The notes below the pieces were generated by a model that ran no database searches, had not been told where the DNA came from, and saw nothing but the letters and a program-made list of their open reading frames with translations. This document shows, one piece after another, positions 43,007 through 51,825 of a DNA stretch of 64,000 bases. Position 1 is the first letter of the stretch; each line of letters starts with the position of its first letter. The position numbers and the translations under genes were made by a program. The stretch is from RUG14130 sp045598325 (GTDB lineage: Bacteria; Bacillota; Clostridia; Christensenellales; Aristaeellaceae): NCBI GenBank assembly GCA_045598325.1, contig JAZLLT010000065.1, positions 26,715 through 90,714 on the forward strand, written 5' to 3'.

Positions 43007-45025
43007 TCAACTGACGATTTTGTAATAGGTTTTCGCCGTCATCCCGTAGATGAGCGCATAGACGGCAGCGAACGCCGCGTAGGAAATGAGGATCCACTTG
43101 ACGAAGGACCATACGCTTTCCAGCATCAGGACCCTGAGCAGCCGCGCCAGCATCGGACAGGCAAAAGCGATGTGGATGCCCGACACGATGAGCGGCAGGA
43201 AGAACACCATGAGGATCTGTCTGCGGATGGTCTTCCTGACCTCGCTTTTGCTCATGCCGACCTTCTGCATGATGACGAAGCGCTCGCGGTCCTCATAGCC
43301 TTCCGAAATCTGCTTGTAGTAGATGATGAGCACGGTGGCGAACAGACACACGATGCCCAGAATGATGCCGAGAAACAGCAGGGCGCCGTACATACCGTAC
43401 AGGTTCTCGCGTCCGTACCAGATGGATTCGACCTTCATGGTCAAGCTCATCATGTGATCTTTCAATTCGATGATGCCCTTGTTGACCTCCGCATCAAATT
43501 CCGCTCCGTTTTCGTAGATGGGACTGTCGGAGGTGAAGTCGACGCCGACAAGATCGGTCACTTCCGATGCCGAGGGACCGTAGCCTTCCCTCTGGAAGTC
43601 ATCAATGACGCGGAGTGCATCCTCATCCGCGACAACGATGCCGTAACTGCTCACGGAAACCATGCTGTTTCTGATGGGGAAAGAAGTGAGTTTCGTTTTA
43701 ACGGAAAAGGTGTCTTCTCCCAAAGTGAAACTGTCACCGAGTTGTTTTCCGCCGAAGGCGCAGACGGCGGCTTCACGGGAAGAAAGATCCGGTTTCTCCC
43801 CCGTCATCGCTTCGTATCGATCCGCGGTCAGAAAGGTACAGTAGACGATGCCGTCCAATGATTTCCTGTCTATCCAGTCCGTCGTGAATACGCCGCCGTT
43901 ATAACCGAAAGTCACATCGAGATAGGTTTCACGCGTGATCTTGTCTACGGTAAGCCCGTTTCTTTCCGCGCTCTCGCGGATGAGTTTCTCGAGCGTTTCG
44001 GCGGGAACTTCGTGAGTGGTGTCGTTTTCATCATAGAAACAGGCGCCGACGGAATAATCGTGGGGATAGTTAGCGTGCAGGATGTCCTCCATGTCGGAGT
44101 ACAGGCAGAAGGTAGTGGATGTCATGACCAGCACGCCCGTTGCAAGGATGGCGATGGAGGCAAGCCCCACGGCGTTCTGCTTCATGCGGAAGATGAGCCC
44201 GGAAACAGCAGTCATGTTGCCCTTTTTGTAGTAAAAACGGCGGTTGCTTTTGAGGGCTTTCAGCACGAAGATACTGCCCGCGGTCATCAGGCAGTAGGTG
44301 CCGATGATGACGAGGATGACCGCAGCGAAGAACAGCAGCATGGCTTCCAGCGGGTCAACGGTGGTAACGGCGATATAGTATCCCGCCGCGAGGGTCAAAA
44401 CGCCGGTGATGAGCACGGCCCACTTGACCTTCGGCTCCCTTTCCCCCGTGTGGGCAGCGGTGAGCAGTTCGGCGGTCTTCGTCTTTCGTACCTCGCGGCT
44501 GTTGAGCATAAACGCGAGCGCGTCAACGAGCAGGAAGAAGATTCCCGCCGGCACGATGGTCTTGGGCGTGATGTAGTAAAAGCCCAGTATGATGTCCGCT
44601 TTGAGCAGCCGCACGATGAGCAGGGAGCAGAGTTTGTACATGAGCACGCCGAGTCCCAGACCGAAGATCACGGAGGAAACGCTGCTGATAGCGGATTCCA
44701 GAAGCAGCACGCGGTTCACATTCTTTTTCTCCATGCCCAGCACGGTATAAAGGCCGAATTCCTTTTTCCGCTGCCTCATGAGGAAGGAACCGACATACAG
44801 CATGAGGATGACGGACAGAAGCGCGATGACCGCCGTACCGATCACCATGAATACGGGAACATAATCCCCGCCCTTCACATGCCTGAGGCGGTCGTCCATG
44901 GTCAGGGTGAGCACGATGTAGAAGCAGGCGGTGAGCCCCGTTTCGCAGAGGATGCGCGGGATGAAAAAGCGGTAGTTCTTGCGGATATTGCCAAGCGCGA
45001 GGCGACGGTACATGCCTTTATTCAT
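43007..45025 (-). CDS. BceB-like ABC transporter permease (FtsX family)
   Basis: 672 residues from ATG 45025; a GTG at 45034 is also possible. About ten membrane helices in FtsX order, with a large extracellular insert at about 320-530 (from DMEDILHANYPHDYSVG to EIVNKG-like region before MSLTMKVESIWYGRENL). This is the layout of peptide-antibiotic sensing and detoxification permeases such as BceB and VraG. It overlaps the ATPase gene by eight bases. Confidence 0.9.
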   Translation of the reverse strand: MNKGMYRRLALGNIRKNYRFFIPRILCETGLTACFYIVLTLTMDDRLRHVKGGDYVPVFMVIGTAVIALLSVILMLYVGSFLMRQRKKEFGLYTVLGMEKKNVNRVLLLESAISSVSSVIFGLGLGVLMYKLCSLLIVRLLKADIILGFYYITPKTIVPAGIFFLLVDALAFMLNSREVRKTKTAELLTAAHTGEREPKVKWAVLITGVLTLAAGYYIAVTTVDPLEAMLLFFAAVILVIIGTYCLMTAGSIFVLKALKSNRRFYYKKGNMTAVSGLIFRMKQNAVGLASIAILATGVLVMTSTTFCLYSDMEDILHANYPHDYSVGACFYDENDTTHEVPAETLEKLIRESAERNGLTVDKITRETYLDVTFGYNGGVFTTDWIDRKSLDGIVYCTFLTADRYEAMTGEKPDLSSREAAVCAFGGKQLGDSFTLGEDTFSVKTKLTSFPIRNSMVSVSSYGIVVADEDALRVIDDFQREGYGPSASEVTDLVGVDFTSDSPIYENGAEFDAEVNKGIIELKDHMMSLTMKVESIWYGRENLYGMYGALLFLGIILGIVCLFATVLIIYYKQISEGYEDRERFVIMQKVGMSKSEVRKTIRRQILMVFFLPLIVSGIHIAFACPMLARLLRVLMLESVWSFVKWILISYAAFAAVYALIYGMTAKTYYKIVS

Positions 45026-45785
45026 GGTCTTCACCGCCGCTTCTGAGCATGGTCAGGGTGTCCGAGATCCGGCGGTAGAGTTGCTCGTCGCCGCCTTCTC
45101 CGCGGTACAGTTCGTGGAAAATGACGCCGTCGCGGATGAACAGCACGCGCCCCGCGTGGGACGCCGCGTCCACAGAGTGGGTCACCATGAGGATGGTCTG
45201 CCCCTGCACATTCAGGCGGGAAAAGACGCGCAGCAATTCATTGGCGGAGCCGGAATCCAGCGCGCCCGTAGGCTCGTCGGCGAGGATCAGTTTCGGGTTC
45301 GTGATGAGCGCCCGGGCGACTGCCGCGCGCTGCTTCTGTCCGCCCGAGACCTCGCAGGGGAACTTCATGAGAATGTCCGCGATGCCCAGTTCTTTCGTGA
45401 TGCGGGATAGTTCTCCGTTTACCGCGTTCACGCTCCTGCCCGCGAGCACGATGGGCAGCAGAATGTTGTCCTTCAGCGAAAAGGTGTCAAGGAGATTGAA
45501 CTCCTGAAACACGAATCCCAGTTCATCCCTGCGGAAAGCGGACAGTTCCGCGTCGCTCAGTTTGGAAAGATCCTTTCCGCCCAGCAGTACACTTCCGCCC
45601 GAGGGCTTGTCGAGAGCGGCGAGGATGTTGAGCAGGGTCGTTTTGCCCGAGCCGGATTCGCCCATGATGGCGACATACTCCCCTTCCTTCACGCAGAAGG
45701 AAAGGTCGTTGAGTGCCCGCACCTGCTGAAATCCGAAGCGGGAGGTATAGGTTTTTTTCAAATGTTCTACGGTAAGCAATGACAT
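45018..45785 (-). CDS. BceA-like ABC transporter ATPase
   Basis: 255 residues from ATG 45785 (GGAGG seven bases upstream; a longer frame to 45866 lacks this). Walker A GESGSGKTT, signature VSGGQKQRAAVARAL, Walker B LILADEPTGALDS and H-loop TILMVTHSVDAA. LolD/MacB/BceA type. First gene of the four-gene antibiotic-response module. Confidence 0.94.
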   Translation of the reverse strand: MSLLTVEHLKKTYTSRFGFQQVRALNDLSFCVKEGEYVAIMGESGSGKTTLLNILAALDKPSGGSVLLGGKDLSKLSDAELSAFRRDELGFVFQEFNLLDTFSLKDNILLPIVLAGRSVNAVNGELSRITKELGIADILMKFPCEVSGGQKQRAAVARALITNPKLILADEPTGALDSGSANELLRVFSRLNVQGQTILMVTHSVDAASHAGRVLFIRDGVIFHELYRGEGGDEQLYRRISDTLTMLRSGGEDHE

Positions 45786-45814
45786 ATTTCTGCCTCCTTG
45801 TGTTTTACTCCTTA

Positions 45815-45820
45815 AGGATA
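45815..45820 (-). promoter_or_regulatory. -10 box candidate for the Bce-type module
   Basis: On the minus strand TGTGCTATCCT offers a -10 (TATCCT) about 30 bases before the ATPase start. The expected -35 position (TGGCGG) is poor, as in activator-dependent promoters. Confidence 0.45.
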
Positions 45821-45851
45821 GCACAGCGGGAAGCGCGCCGCCATCCAGGCG

Positions 45852-45890
45852 GGTGACAATTGACACCGCTTATGTGACAATTTCGTCACA
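45852..45890 (-). promoter_or_regulatory. Candidate BceR-like operator pair
   Basis: Two palindrome-like elements lie upstream of the poor -35: GGTGACAATTGACACC (45852-45867) and TGTGAC-N6-GTCACA (45873-45890). Both contain GTGACAATT, with a period of exactly 21 bp, two helical turns. The position, just upstream of an activator-dependent promoter and overlapping the end of the MATE gene, suits an OmpR-type regulator. Confidence 0.6.
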
Positions 45891-47265
45891 CGGTGAGATT
45901 TCTTACCCAGCGCTCCGTATTCAGCCAGAGGTAGGCGGCAATGACCTTCAGGATGTCCACGCATTTGACGAGGATATACATGGCGACGGGTCCCACATTC
46001 GTCCAGAGGGCCAGTGCGAAGGTGCCGGGGATGATGAGAACGGTGCCGAGCCCGTCGATCCACATGCCCATGGAAGTGTCTCCGCCAGCGCGGGAAACGG
46101 CGAATTCCGTGTTGTTGAACACCCAAAGCGGCATGAACAGCGCCATGTAGAACACCATTTCACGGCAGATCGCCTGCGCCTCGGGGCTCAAAGAACCGAA
46201 TACAACGGGAATGAGCAGGATGGTGAGCAGCCCGAAAAGCATCATGCCCAGACCGAAAACGACCGACCCGCTGAACAGCCAGGTCTTCTGCTTTCTGGCT
46301 TCATCCAGTCTGCCTTCGCCCAGGAGTTTTCCGAGGATGACGCCGGTCGCCGTATAAACGCCGCTGAACGCCACAAAGTACAGGTTGGCGATGGCGAAGG
46401 AGGAGGACATGCCGCTCACCACATCCGCGCCGCCGCGCCCGTTGTACAGAGCGGTAGTGACGGTTTCGGAGATGACCCAGATGAATTCGGAGAAGATGAC
46501 CATGCCGCCTTTTTTGAGGATCTCGCCGATGAGGTGCCAGTCGACATGGCGGAAGGTGTCCTTATCCGGCATGAAGGGCGGCTTCTTCTCCAGCATATAG
46601 ATGATGTAAATGAGCATTTCCACCGTGCGGGCAATGATCGTCGCGATGGCCGCGCCGCGCACTTCCATCATGGGGATGCCGAGGGACGGGCAGCCGTAGA
46701 TGAACAGCCAGTCCAGCAGGGTGTTGATGAGGGTCGCCGTGACCGAAATGATGAGGGGCGCGCGCACCTCGCCGATTTCGCGGAAAGAGGAGCCGATGAT
46801 GGTGGAGATCGACATGGGGATGCCGATGAAGCCCATCAGGAACAGATACTTCTCCCCTTCATCGAGGATCGCGGCGGCCTGCGTATTGCCCTTTACCATG
46901 AGAGAAAGGCACAGGCGCGGAATGATCATGCAGACGGTGAAATACACGGGCATCAGGCACACGGTCATGATGACCTTGTAGGCAAGCGCCTGCTTCATGC
47001 CGTGTTCGTCCCGCGCGCCGAAATACTGGGTGAGGTAGATGCCGCCCGAGGACGCGATGGCGTTGGTGATCACCATGAAGATGAACATCAGTTGTCCGGC
47101 GATATTGACGCCGCTCATTTTGATGTCGCCGAGACCCGCCACCATGAAGTTGTCGATGAGCGATACAAGGTTCTGAATGAGGCTCTGCGCCATAACGGGG
47201 ATGCCGAGGAGCAGAGCGGATTTGTAAAAGGAGCCCGGTCCGAAATACTTTTTCAATTTACTCAT
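45886..47265 (-). CDS. MATE family multidrug efflux transporter
   Basis: 459 residues, about 12 membrane helices. Typical MATE start KSALLLGIPVMAQSLIQNLV then SLIDNFMVAGLG, followed by inverted six-helix repeats. Na+ or H+ coupled drug or metabolite export. I chose ATG 47265 (GGAG six bases upstream), which overlaps the TetR stop by a few bases. Probably repressed by that regulator. Confidence 0.93.
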   Translation of the reverse strand: MSKLKKYFGPGSFYKSALLLGIPVMAQSLIQNLVSLIDNFMVAGLGDIKMSGVNIAGQLMFIFMVITNAIASSGGIYLTQYFGARDEHGMKQALAYKVIMTVCLMPVYFTVCMIIPRLCLSLMVKGNTQAAAILDEGEKYLFLMGFIGIPMSISTIIGSSFREIGEVRAPLIISVTATLINTLLDWLFIYGCPSLGIPMMEVRGAAIATIIARTVEMLIYIIYMLEKKPPFMPDKDTFRHVDWHLIGEILKKGGMVIFSEFIWVISETVTTALYNGRGGADVVSGMSSSFAIANLYFVAFSGVYTATGVILGKLLGEGRLDEARKQKTWLFSGSVVFGLGMMLFGLLTILLIPVVFGSLSPEAQAICREMVFYMALFMPLWVFNNTEFAVSRAGGDTSMGMWIDGLGTVLIIPGTFALALWTNVGPVAMYILVKCVDILKVIAAYLWLNTERWVRNLTV

Positions 47266-47896
47266 TGTTTTCTCCATTGAATCTGACAGGCAGAAGATGA
47301 TCGGCATCCAACATTCTGCGCGCGAAAGATTCATCAAATGTGCCGTTTTTGAGTTTCAGGGTCATTACCAGACCGGTGCAGACATCGCTGAGCATCCTGC
47401 CCAGTTCCTCCTGCGTGAGCAGTTCCGGCTTGTGCATCAAAAAGCAGGCGACCCCGTTTGCGTAGATGATCATACGGTCGAGCAGTTCCCGGGCTTCCCG
47501 GTCGGAAAGAGCAAAACTGTCCATGATGCTCTGCGTGATGGGATCGAAGATGCCCGAAAACCTTCCGATGATCTGCGCGGGATCCGATGTAAAGAGCATC
47601 GTGAACAGATGCGGCTCCTCGCAGGCAAACTTCACCCACCGCAGCCCGAACTCCTTGAAAGCGGGCCGGTAATCGAGCGAAGCGGACATGAAGCGGATGC
47701 AGTCGCGTTTTGCCTTTTCGTAGACTTCGTTTCGTAGCTCCTCCATGTTTGTGAAGAAGGAGAAAATGGGCATGGTGGTGCAGCCCAGTTCATTTGCCAC
47801 AGAGCGGGAAACCACGGCTTCCATTCCTCCGCAGCGTGCCAGTTTGTAGGCGGCACCGGTGATTTGTTCTTTCGTGTACATTGCCTTGCGCGGCAT
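47258..47896 (-). CDS. TetR/AcrR family transcriptional regulator
   Basis: 212 residues from ATG 47896 (AGAGGA seven bases upstream). The N-terminal helix-turn-helix reads YTKEQITGAAYKLARCGGME followed by AVVSRSVANELGCTTMPIFS; the ligand domain fits the TetR_C_33-like group. It precedes the MATE gene and likely represses both genes from the palindrome next to its -10. Confidence 0.9.
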   Translation of the reverse strand: MPRKAMYTKEQITGAAYKLARCGGMEAVVSRSVANELGCTTMPIFSFFTNMEELRNEVYEKAKRDCIRFMSASLDYRPAFKEFGLRWVKFACEEPHLFTMLFTSDPAQIIGRFSGIFDPITQSIMDSFALSDREARELLDRMIIYANGVACFLMHKPELLTQEELGRMLSDVCTGLVMTLKLKNGTFDESFARRMLDADHLLPVRFNGENNE

Positions 47897-47921
47897 GGCC
47901 GAGTCCTCTTTTCGTTGTAAT

Positions 47922-47935
47922 ATAACATTTGTTAT
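47922..47935. promoter_or_regulatory. Candidate TetR operator
   Basis: A perfect palindrome ATAACA-TT-TGTTAT lies between the tetR -10 (whose last bases it overlaps) and the tetR start. Its position would block transcription when bound. Confidence 0.6.
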
Positions 47936-47961
47936 TATATGCACATTTCGCCCTTTGTCAA
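47934..47961 (-). promoter_or_regulatory. tetR-MATE promoter
   Basis: On the minus strand TTGACA (47961-47956), 16-bp spacer, TATAAT (47939-47934). Confidence 0.85.
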
Positions 47962-47991
47962 CCGGTTTATATGGATTTTGGCGCACCGGTA

Positions 47992-48000
47992 TGTTATAAT
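47992..48000 (+). promoter_or_regulatory. Extended -10 promoter of the GH78-like gene
   Basis: TG-T-TATAAT (TG at 47992-47993, -10 at 47995-48000); no good -35. The transcript leader would be about 22 bases, ending in AAGGAG. Confidence 0.65.
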
Positions 48001-48028
48001 ACGGATATCAAACCGTAAGGAGCACTTT

Positions 48029-50119
48029 ATGAACACGATCTGGCTTCCGGAAAAGGTCTATCCCGCGTATCAGAGCGCGCATTTCAGCGCCGACAAGCCC
48101 CGCGATGAGAAGGTGAACCCCTACTGCGTAGCGGAATTCCGCAAAGAATATCATTTTGACCGCGTACCCGAAAGAATCAAACTGACCGTCACAGGCGCGA
48201 GCCGCTTTTTTCTATATGTGAACGGCGCCTTCCTCGGCGCGGGTCCCGCTGCCTCCGGCGGAGATTTTCTCGCCACGGGTCCGCTCGGCTGGGAATTTTC
48301 CAATCATTATGAGATTGCCGGGGCAAAAGCCCTGTCCCTCTATGCCATCGTGCGCCTGCAGCCCGAAGTGCTGACCGAGTACAACCAGAAAATGGGCTGT
48401 TTCGCCCTGCACGGCGAAGCGGTATATGAGGACGGGAGCGAATTCTTTTCCTCCGATGAAAGTTGGCTTTGCCGCGTTGCGAAGGAGTATGTGACCAACC
48501 GCATTTACGACGCGTCCAAAGAGAAGGACCAGTGGTTGAACGCTGAGAAAGTCGTCTACCCCGTTGAACACACAGTCGCGCCCATTCCCATGCTCGATTT
48601 CGACAAGATCACCGCGGCGGAGGGCGAGGATTTCATTCTGTCCGAAGGCGGTGAACGGATTCTTGATTTTGACCGCATCTACTCCGCCTATCCCCTGCTG
48701 ACCGCGGACAGAGACTGCCGCCTCACCGTGACCGTGGGCGAAGATGAAAACACCCTATACGACACCTATGATCTCACGCTCAAAGCGGGCGTGCCGTTCA
48801 TGACGCTGCGCATGTTCTCCATCGGTATGGCAAAGGTGAAGGCGGTCTCCTGCCCCGCCGGCACGAAAGTGAACGCGCATCTGCTCTATTCCCATTATCC
48901 GTTCGGGAAGAAAGGTGTTTTCAAAACGGATGATGAAGGGTTGAACCTCTCCATGGATGTCTGCCGCCACACCCTCGATCTGTGCCGCCAGACCATGCAT
49001 CTGGACAGCCCCAAACATCAGGAACTGCTCGCCTGCACGGGCGACTACAACATCGAAATGCTGATGACTCTGTTCGATAACGGCGACATGCGCCTAAGTG
49101 ATCTGGATGTGCGCCGTACCGCCCTGTGGCTCATGCAGAATGACGGGCGGATGTTCCACACCACTTACAGCCTCATCTGGGTGCAGATGCTCCGTAAACT
49201 GTATGAGATCACAGGCAACGAGGAAACCGTCCGCTTCTGCGCGGGCGCGGTTCACAAACTCATGGACCGCTTCGATACCTATTTCGGCGTCCACGGCGTC
49301 ATCGATAACCCGCCCGACTACATGTTCGTGGACTGGGTGGTGTTCGAGGGCTATTCCTTGCACCATCCGCCCAAGGCGCTCGGGCAAACCGTGCTCAACT
49401 GCTTCTACTACAAGGCGCTCACGGACTGCGGTCAGTTGTCGGAACTGCTGGGTTTCGACAGGACGGTACTGACCGGAAAAGCCGCCGCGTTCAAAAAGAA
49501 CTTCAACAAATGGTTCTATGACGCGGAAAAGGGTATGTATATCGACGGGTTGAGCGCGCCTGAGGAAAGCCCGCTGTACCACTATCTGCCGGAAAACCCC
49601 AAAGGGCTCGTCCACTATTCCCGCTATCCGCAGGCGCTCTCTTCTCTGTACGGACTTTGTGACGAAAAAGACGCCGCGCGGCTTGCCGCCGTCGCCGCAG
49701 ACGAGGAGAACGGTCTCCCCCTCGCCCAGCCTTATTTCATGCACTATATCCTGGAATCCGCCGTGAAGAACGGGCTCGTCGATGAGTACGGCATGAAGTT
49801 GCTGCGCAAGTGGGTGCCCATGTGCAAAGGCTGCCCCAAGGGTCTGCAGGAGGGTTGGATCAAACCCGAAGAAACCTATCATTTCGACCACAGCCACGCC
49901 TGGGGCGGCACATTTGCCTACCACCTGCCCCTTATCCTGACGGGGCTCACCATCGACAAGCCCGGCATGAGCGAGATCACGCTCAAACCGGAACTGCACG
50001 GACTCACGAAGGCGGAAGTGTCCTTCCGCACGCCTTACGGCGAGGTGACCGTAAAGCAGGAAGAAGGCAAGGCGCCCGTCATCACGGCGCCCGAAGGAAT
50101 GAAAGTGAACATCAAATGA
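48029..50119 (+). CDS. Alpha-L-rhamnosidase-like glycoside hydrolase (GH78-like)
   Basis: 696 residues, no signal peptide, so probably acts on imported oligosaccharides. An N-terminal beta-sandwich (FFLYVNGAFLGAGPAASGGD) is followed by an (alpha/alpha)6 barrel with LDSPKHQELLACTGDYNIEM, the place of the GH78 general acid, and SHAWGGTFAYHLPLILTG near the C-terminus, then a small beta domain (SFRTPYGEVTVKQEEG). The family is clear; rhamnose specificity is inferred. The ATG at 48029 has AAGGAG six bases upstream. Confidence 0.82.
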   Translation: MNTIWLPEKVYPAYQSAHFSADKPRDEKVNPYCVAEFRKEYHFDRVPERIKLTVTGASRFFLYVNGAFLGAGPAASGGDFLATGPLGWEFSNHYEIAGAKALSLYAIVRLQPEVLTEYNQKMGCFALHGEAVYEDGSEFFSSDESWLCRVAKEYVTNRIYDASKEKDQWLNAEKVVYPVEHTVAPIPMLDFDKITAAEGEDFILSEGGERILDFDRIYSAYPLLTADRDCRLTVTVGEDENTLYDTYDLTLKAGVPFMTLRMFSIGMAKVKAVSCPAGTKVNAHLLYSHYPFGKKGVFKTDDEGLNLSMDVCRHTLDLCRQTMHLDSPKHQELLACTGDYNIEMLMTLFDNGDMRLSDLDVRRTALWLMQNDGRMFHTTYSLIWVQMLRKLYEITGNEETVRFCAGAVHKLMDRFDTYFGVHGVIDNPPDYMFVDWVVFEGYSLHHPPKALGQTVLNCFYYKALTDCGQLSELLGFDRTVLTGKAAAFKKNFNKWFYDAEKGMYIDGLSAPEESPLYHYLPENPKGLVHYSRYPQALSSLYGLCDEKDAARLAAVAADEENGLPLAQPYFMHYILESAVKNGLVDEYGMKLLRKWVPMCKGCPKGLQEGWIKPEETYHFDHSHAWGGTFAYHLPLILTGLTIDKPGMSEITLKPELHGLTKAEVSFRTPYGEVTVKQEEGKAPVITAPEGMKVNIK

Positions 50120-50868
50120 AAGAGTATCTGTACGACGCGATTTTCAAGCGGAAATCGTTCCATTTGTTCCGGGGTGCGGGAACGGAAAAACTGACGGAAG
50201 AGGAACTGCGCGGCATCGAGGAAGCGTGGGCGGGATTTGACAGCCTATGTCCCGATATCCGCACGGGCATCCGCGTCATCCCCGCGGAGAAGGTGTTTTT
50301 CAAGCGGGACGCCGAATACTGCATCCTCATTTACAGCGAGCCAAAAGACAATTACCTCATGAATGCAGGCTATATCGGTCAACAACTGGACTTGTATCTG
50401 GTGAAGAACAACATCGGTTCGCTGTGGTTCGGCATCGGGAAGCCCGATATGCCCCAATATGACGGCATGGACTATGTCATCATGATTGCCGTGCGCAAGG
50501 TGAGCGACGAGACCAAGTTCCGCAAGGATATGTACAAGTCCAAGCGGAAGGAACTAGGTGAAATCTGGTCGGGCGACACGCTCGGCATCGCGGAGATAGC
50601 CCGCTTCTCCCCCAGCGCCTGCAACACGCAGCCGTGGTTCGTGAAAAACGAAAACAGCGTTCTTTCGGTGTTCCGTTACAAAAAGCCCGGCAAACGCGGC
50701 ATCATGCCCGAAGCAATGGTCACCTACTATAATCGCATCGACATCGGCATTTATCTGTGTATTCTGGAAATCTGCATGGAGCATAATGGGATGGCGTTTG
50801 ACAGGAACCTGTTTGTCGATGACGGCGGAGAGAGGGAGTATACAAAGGCCGCGGAATATCGAATATAG
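50116..50868 (+). CDS. Nitroreductase-like protein
   Basis: 250 residues with the putative TM nitroreductase (nitroreductase-fold) pattern: YDAIFKRKSFHLFRG at the start, MNAGYIGQQLDLYLVKNNIG, IAEIARFSPSACNTQPWFV and a C-terminal TYYNRIDIGIYLCILEICME. Presumably FMN-dependent; the substrate is unknown. The ATG overlaps the glycosidase stop (ATGA), so the two are co-translated. The frame is open further upstream (to 49810) but this is shadow sequence within the glycosidase gene. Confidence 0.85.
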   Translation: MKEYLYDAIFKRKSFHLFRGAGTEKLTEEELRGIEEAWAGFDSLCPDIRTGIRVIPAEKVFFKRDAEYCILIYSEPKDNYLMNAGYIGQQLDLYLVKNNIGSLWFGIGKPDMPQYDGMDYVIMIAVRKVSDETKFRKDMYKSKRKELGEIWSGDTLGIAEIARFSPSACNTQPWFVKNENSVLSVFRYKKPGKRGIMPEAMVTYYNRIDIGIYLCILEICMEHNGMAFDRNLFVDDGGEREYTKAAEYRI

Positions 50869-50881
50869 GATAACGGGATAC

Positions 50882-50919
50882 AAAAACTGTCTGTTCCGAA
50901 TTTGGAACAGACAGTTTTT
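50882..50919 (+). terminator. Terminator of the GH78-nitroreductase operon
   Basis: A perfect 16-bp stem (50882-50897 with 50904-50919) whose 3' arm ends in TTTTT, 13 bases after the nitroreductase stop. Confidence 0.9.
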
Positions 50920-50933
50920 ATGGGTTTACGGTT

Positions 50934-50988
50934 CCTCATCTGCCGCCTTTTGCGGCACCTTCCTCTCGGAGCGGGGAAGGCAAGAAGG
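50934..50988. repeat. Interspersed palindromic repeat, copy 1
   Basis: CCTCATC, then a 6-bp stem (50941-50946 with 50952-50957), then CCTTCC...GGAAGG (50958-50963 with 50975-50980) and CAAGAAGG. Shares sequence and structure with 62863-62902. It sits between converging operons. Confidence 0.7.
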
Positions 50989-51010
50989 AGACGGAAGGCA
51001 AAGATATCGG

Positions 51011-51811
51011 TTACATCATGAAGCCTTTTTCCTGCATCGCTTCGAGGACCTGCAGACGGATCTCGCGCTCCAGTTCCCAGCAATGGCACACCTCGCAGCG
51101 GCACTCGATTCGGGCGGTGGCGCGTCCCGCGTCCATGCTGATGTAACCCTGCACGATGGGATCCTCGGTGATATACGGGATGCGGGCGTTCAAGTCTTTC
51201 ATGGCGTCCCGCAGCGCCTCGAGGGCGGCCGTGTAGTCCTGCCCGTGAGCGACCGTCACATCCACGATGGCGTTGCGGTACTCGCTGGACATGTTGACGA
51301 CCGTGCGGATCTCGCCGTTCGGGATGACATAGAGATTGCCGTTGGTGGCGCGCAGGGTGGTCGTGCGCAGGGCGACACTTTCGATGCGCCCGGTCTGCCC
51401 CGCCACGGTGACCACATCACCCACCTGACATCTGCCCTCAAACCAGAGGAACATGCCGCTGACCAGATCCTTGACCAGCGTCTGACAGCCGAAGCCGAGA
51501 GCGACGCCGCCGAAGCCCGCCAGAGCCAATATGGAACTCACATTGACGCCCAGTGTTGACAGGCAGGTGAGGCACACCGCCACATACATGAGGGCGTTGA
51601 ACAGGCTTTTGGTAAGGGTATGGAGCGTTTCCGCGCGCGTGCCGGTTTCGTGCTTCTGCGCGTATTTCGCGAACAGTTTATTGATCAGTTTTCTGCCGAG
51701 TTTGATAAACAGGATGCCCGCTATCAGAATCAGAAGCGCAAAGAGGACTTGTGTAAACAGAGACGGCAGATCATGCCAGACGCTTTTCACTTCGGAATAG
51801 AATTCAGTCAT
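51011..51811 (-). CDS. Small-conductance mechanosensitive channel (MscS family)
   Basis: 266 residues, about three membrane helices (25-45, about 75-95, about 100-120). The pore helix has the A/G-rich pattern ILALAGFGGVALGFGCQTLV and is followed by the beta domain (FEGRCQVGDVVTVAGQTGRI, PNGEIRTVVNMS) and an alpha/beta C-terminus. It releases solutes on hypo-osmotic shock. I chose ATG 51811 (GGAG six bases upstream). Monocistronic by position. Confidence 0.93.
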   Translation of the reverse strand: MTEFYSEVKSVWHDLPSLFTQVLFALLILIAGILFIKLGRKLINKLFAKYAQKHETGTRAETLHTLTKSLFNALMYVAVCLTCLSTLGVNVSSILALAGFGGVALGFGCQTLVKDLVSGMFLWFEGRCQVGDVVTVAGQTGRIESVALRTTTLRATNGNLYVIPNGEIRTVVNMSSEYRNAIVDVTVAHGQDYTAALEALRDAMKDLNARIPYITEDPIVQGYISMDAGRATARIECRCEVCHCWELEREIRLQVLEAMQEKGFMM

Positions 51812-51825
51812 AGGTTTCTCCATAC

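Noticed and set aside
49810..50115. A possible N-terminal extension of the nitroreductase-like protein
   Set aside because: It lies wholly inside the glycosidase gene in another frame and has shadow composition; the ATG at 50116 forms a normal ATGA overlap.
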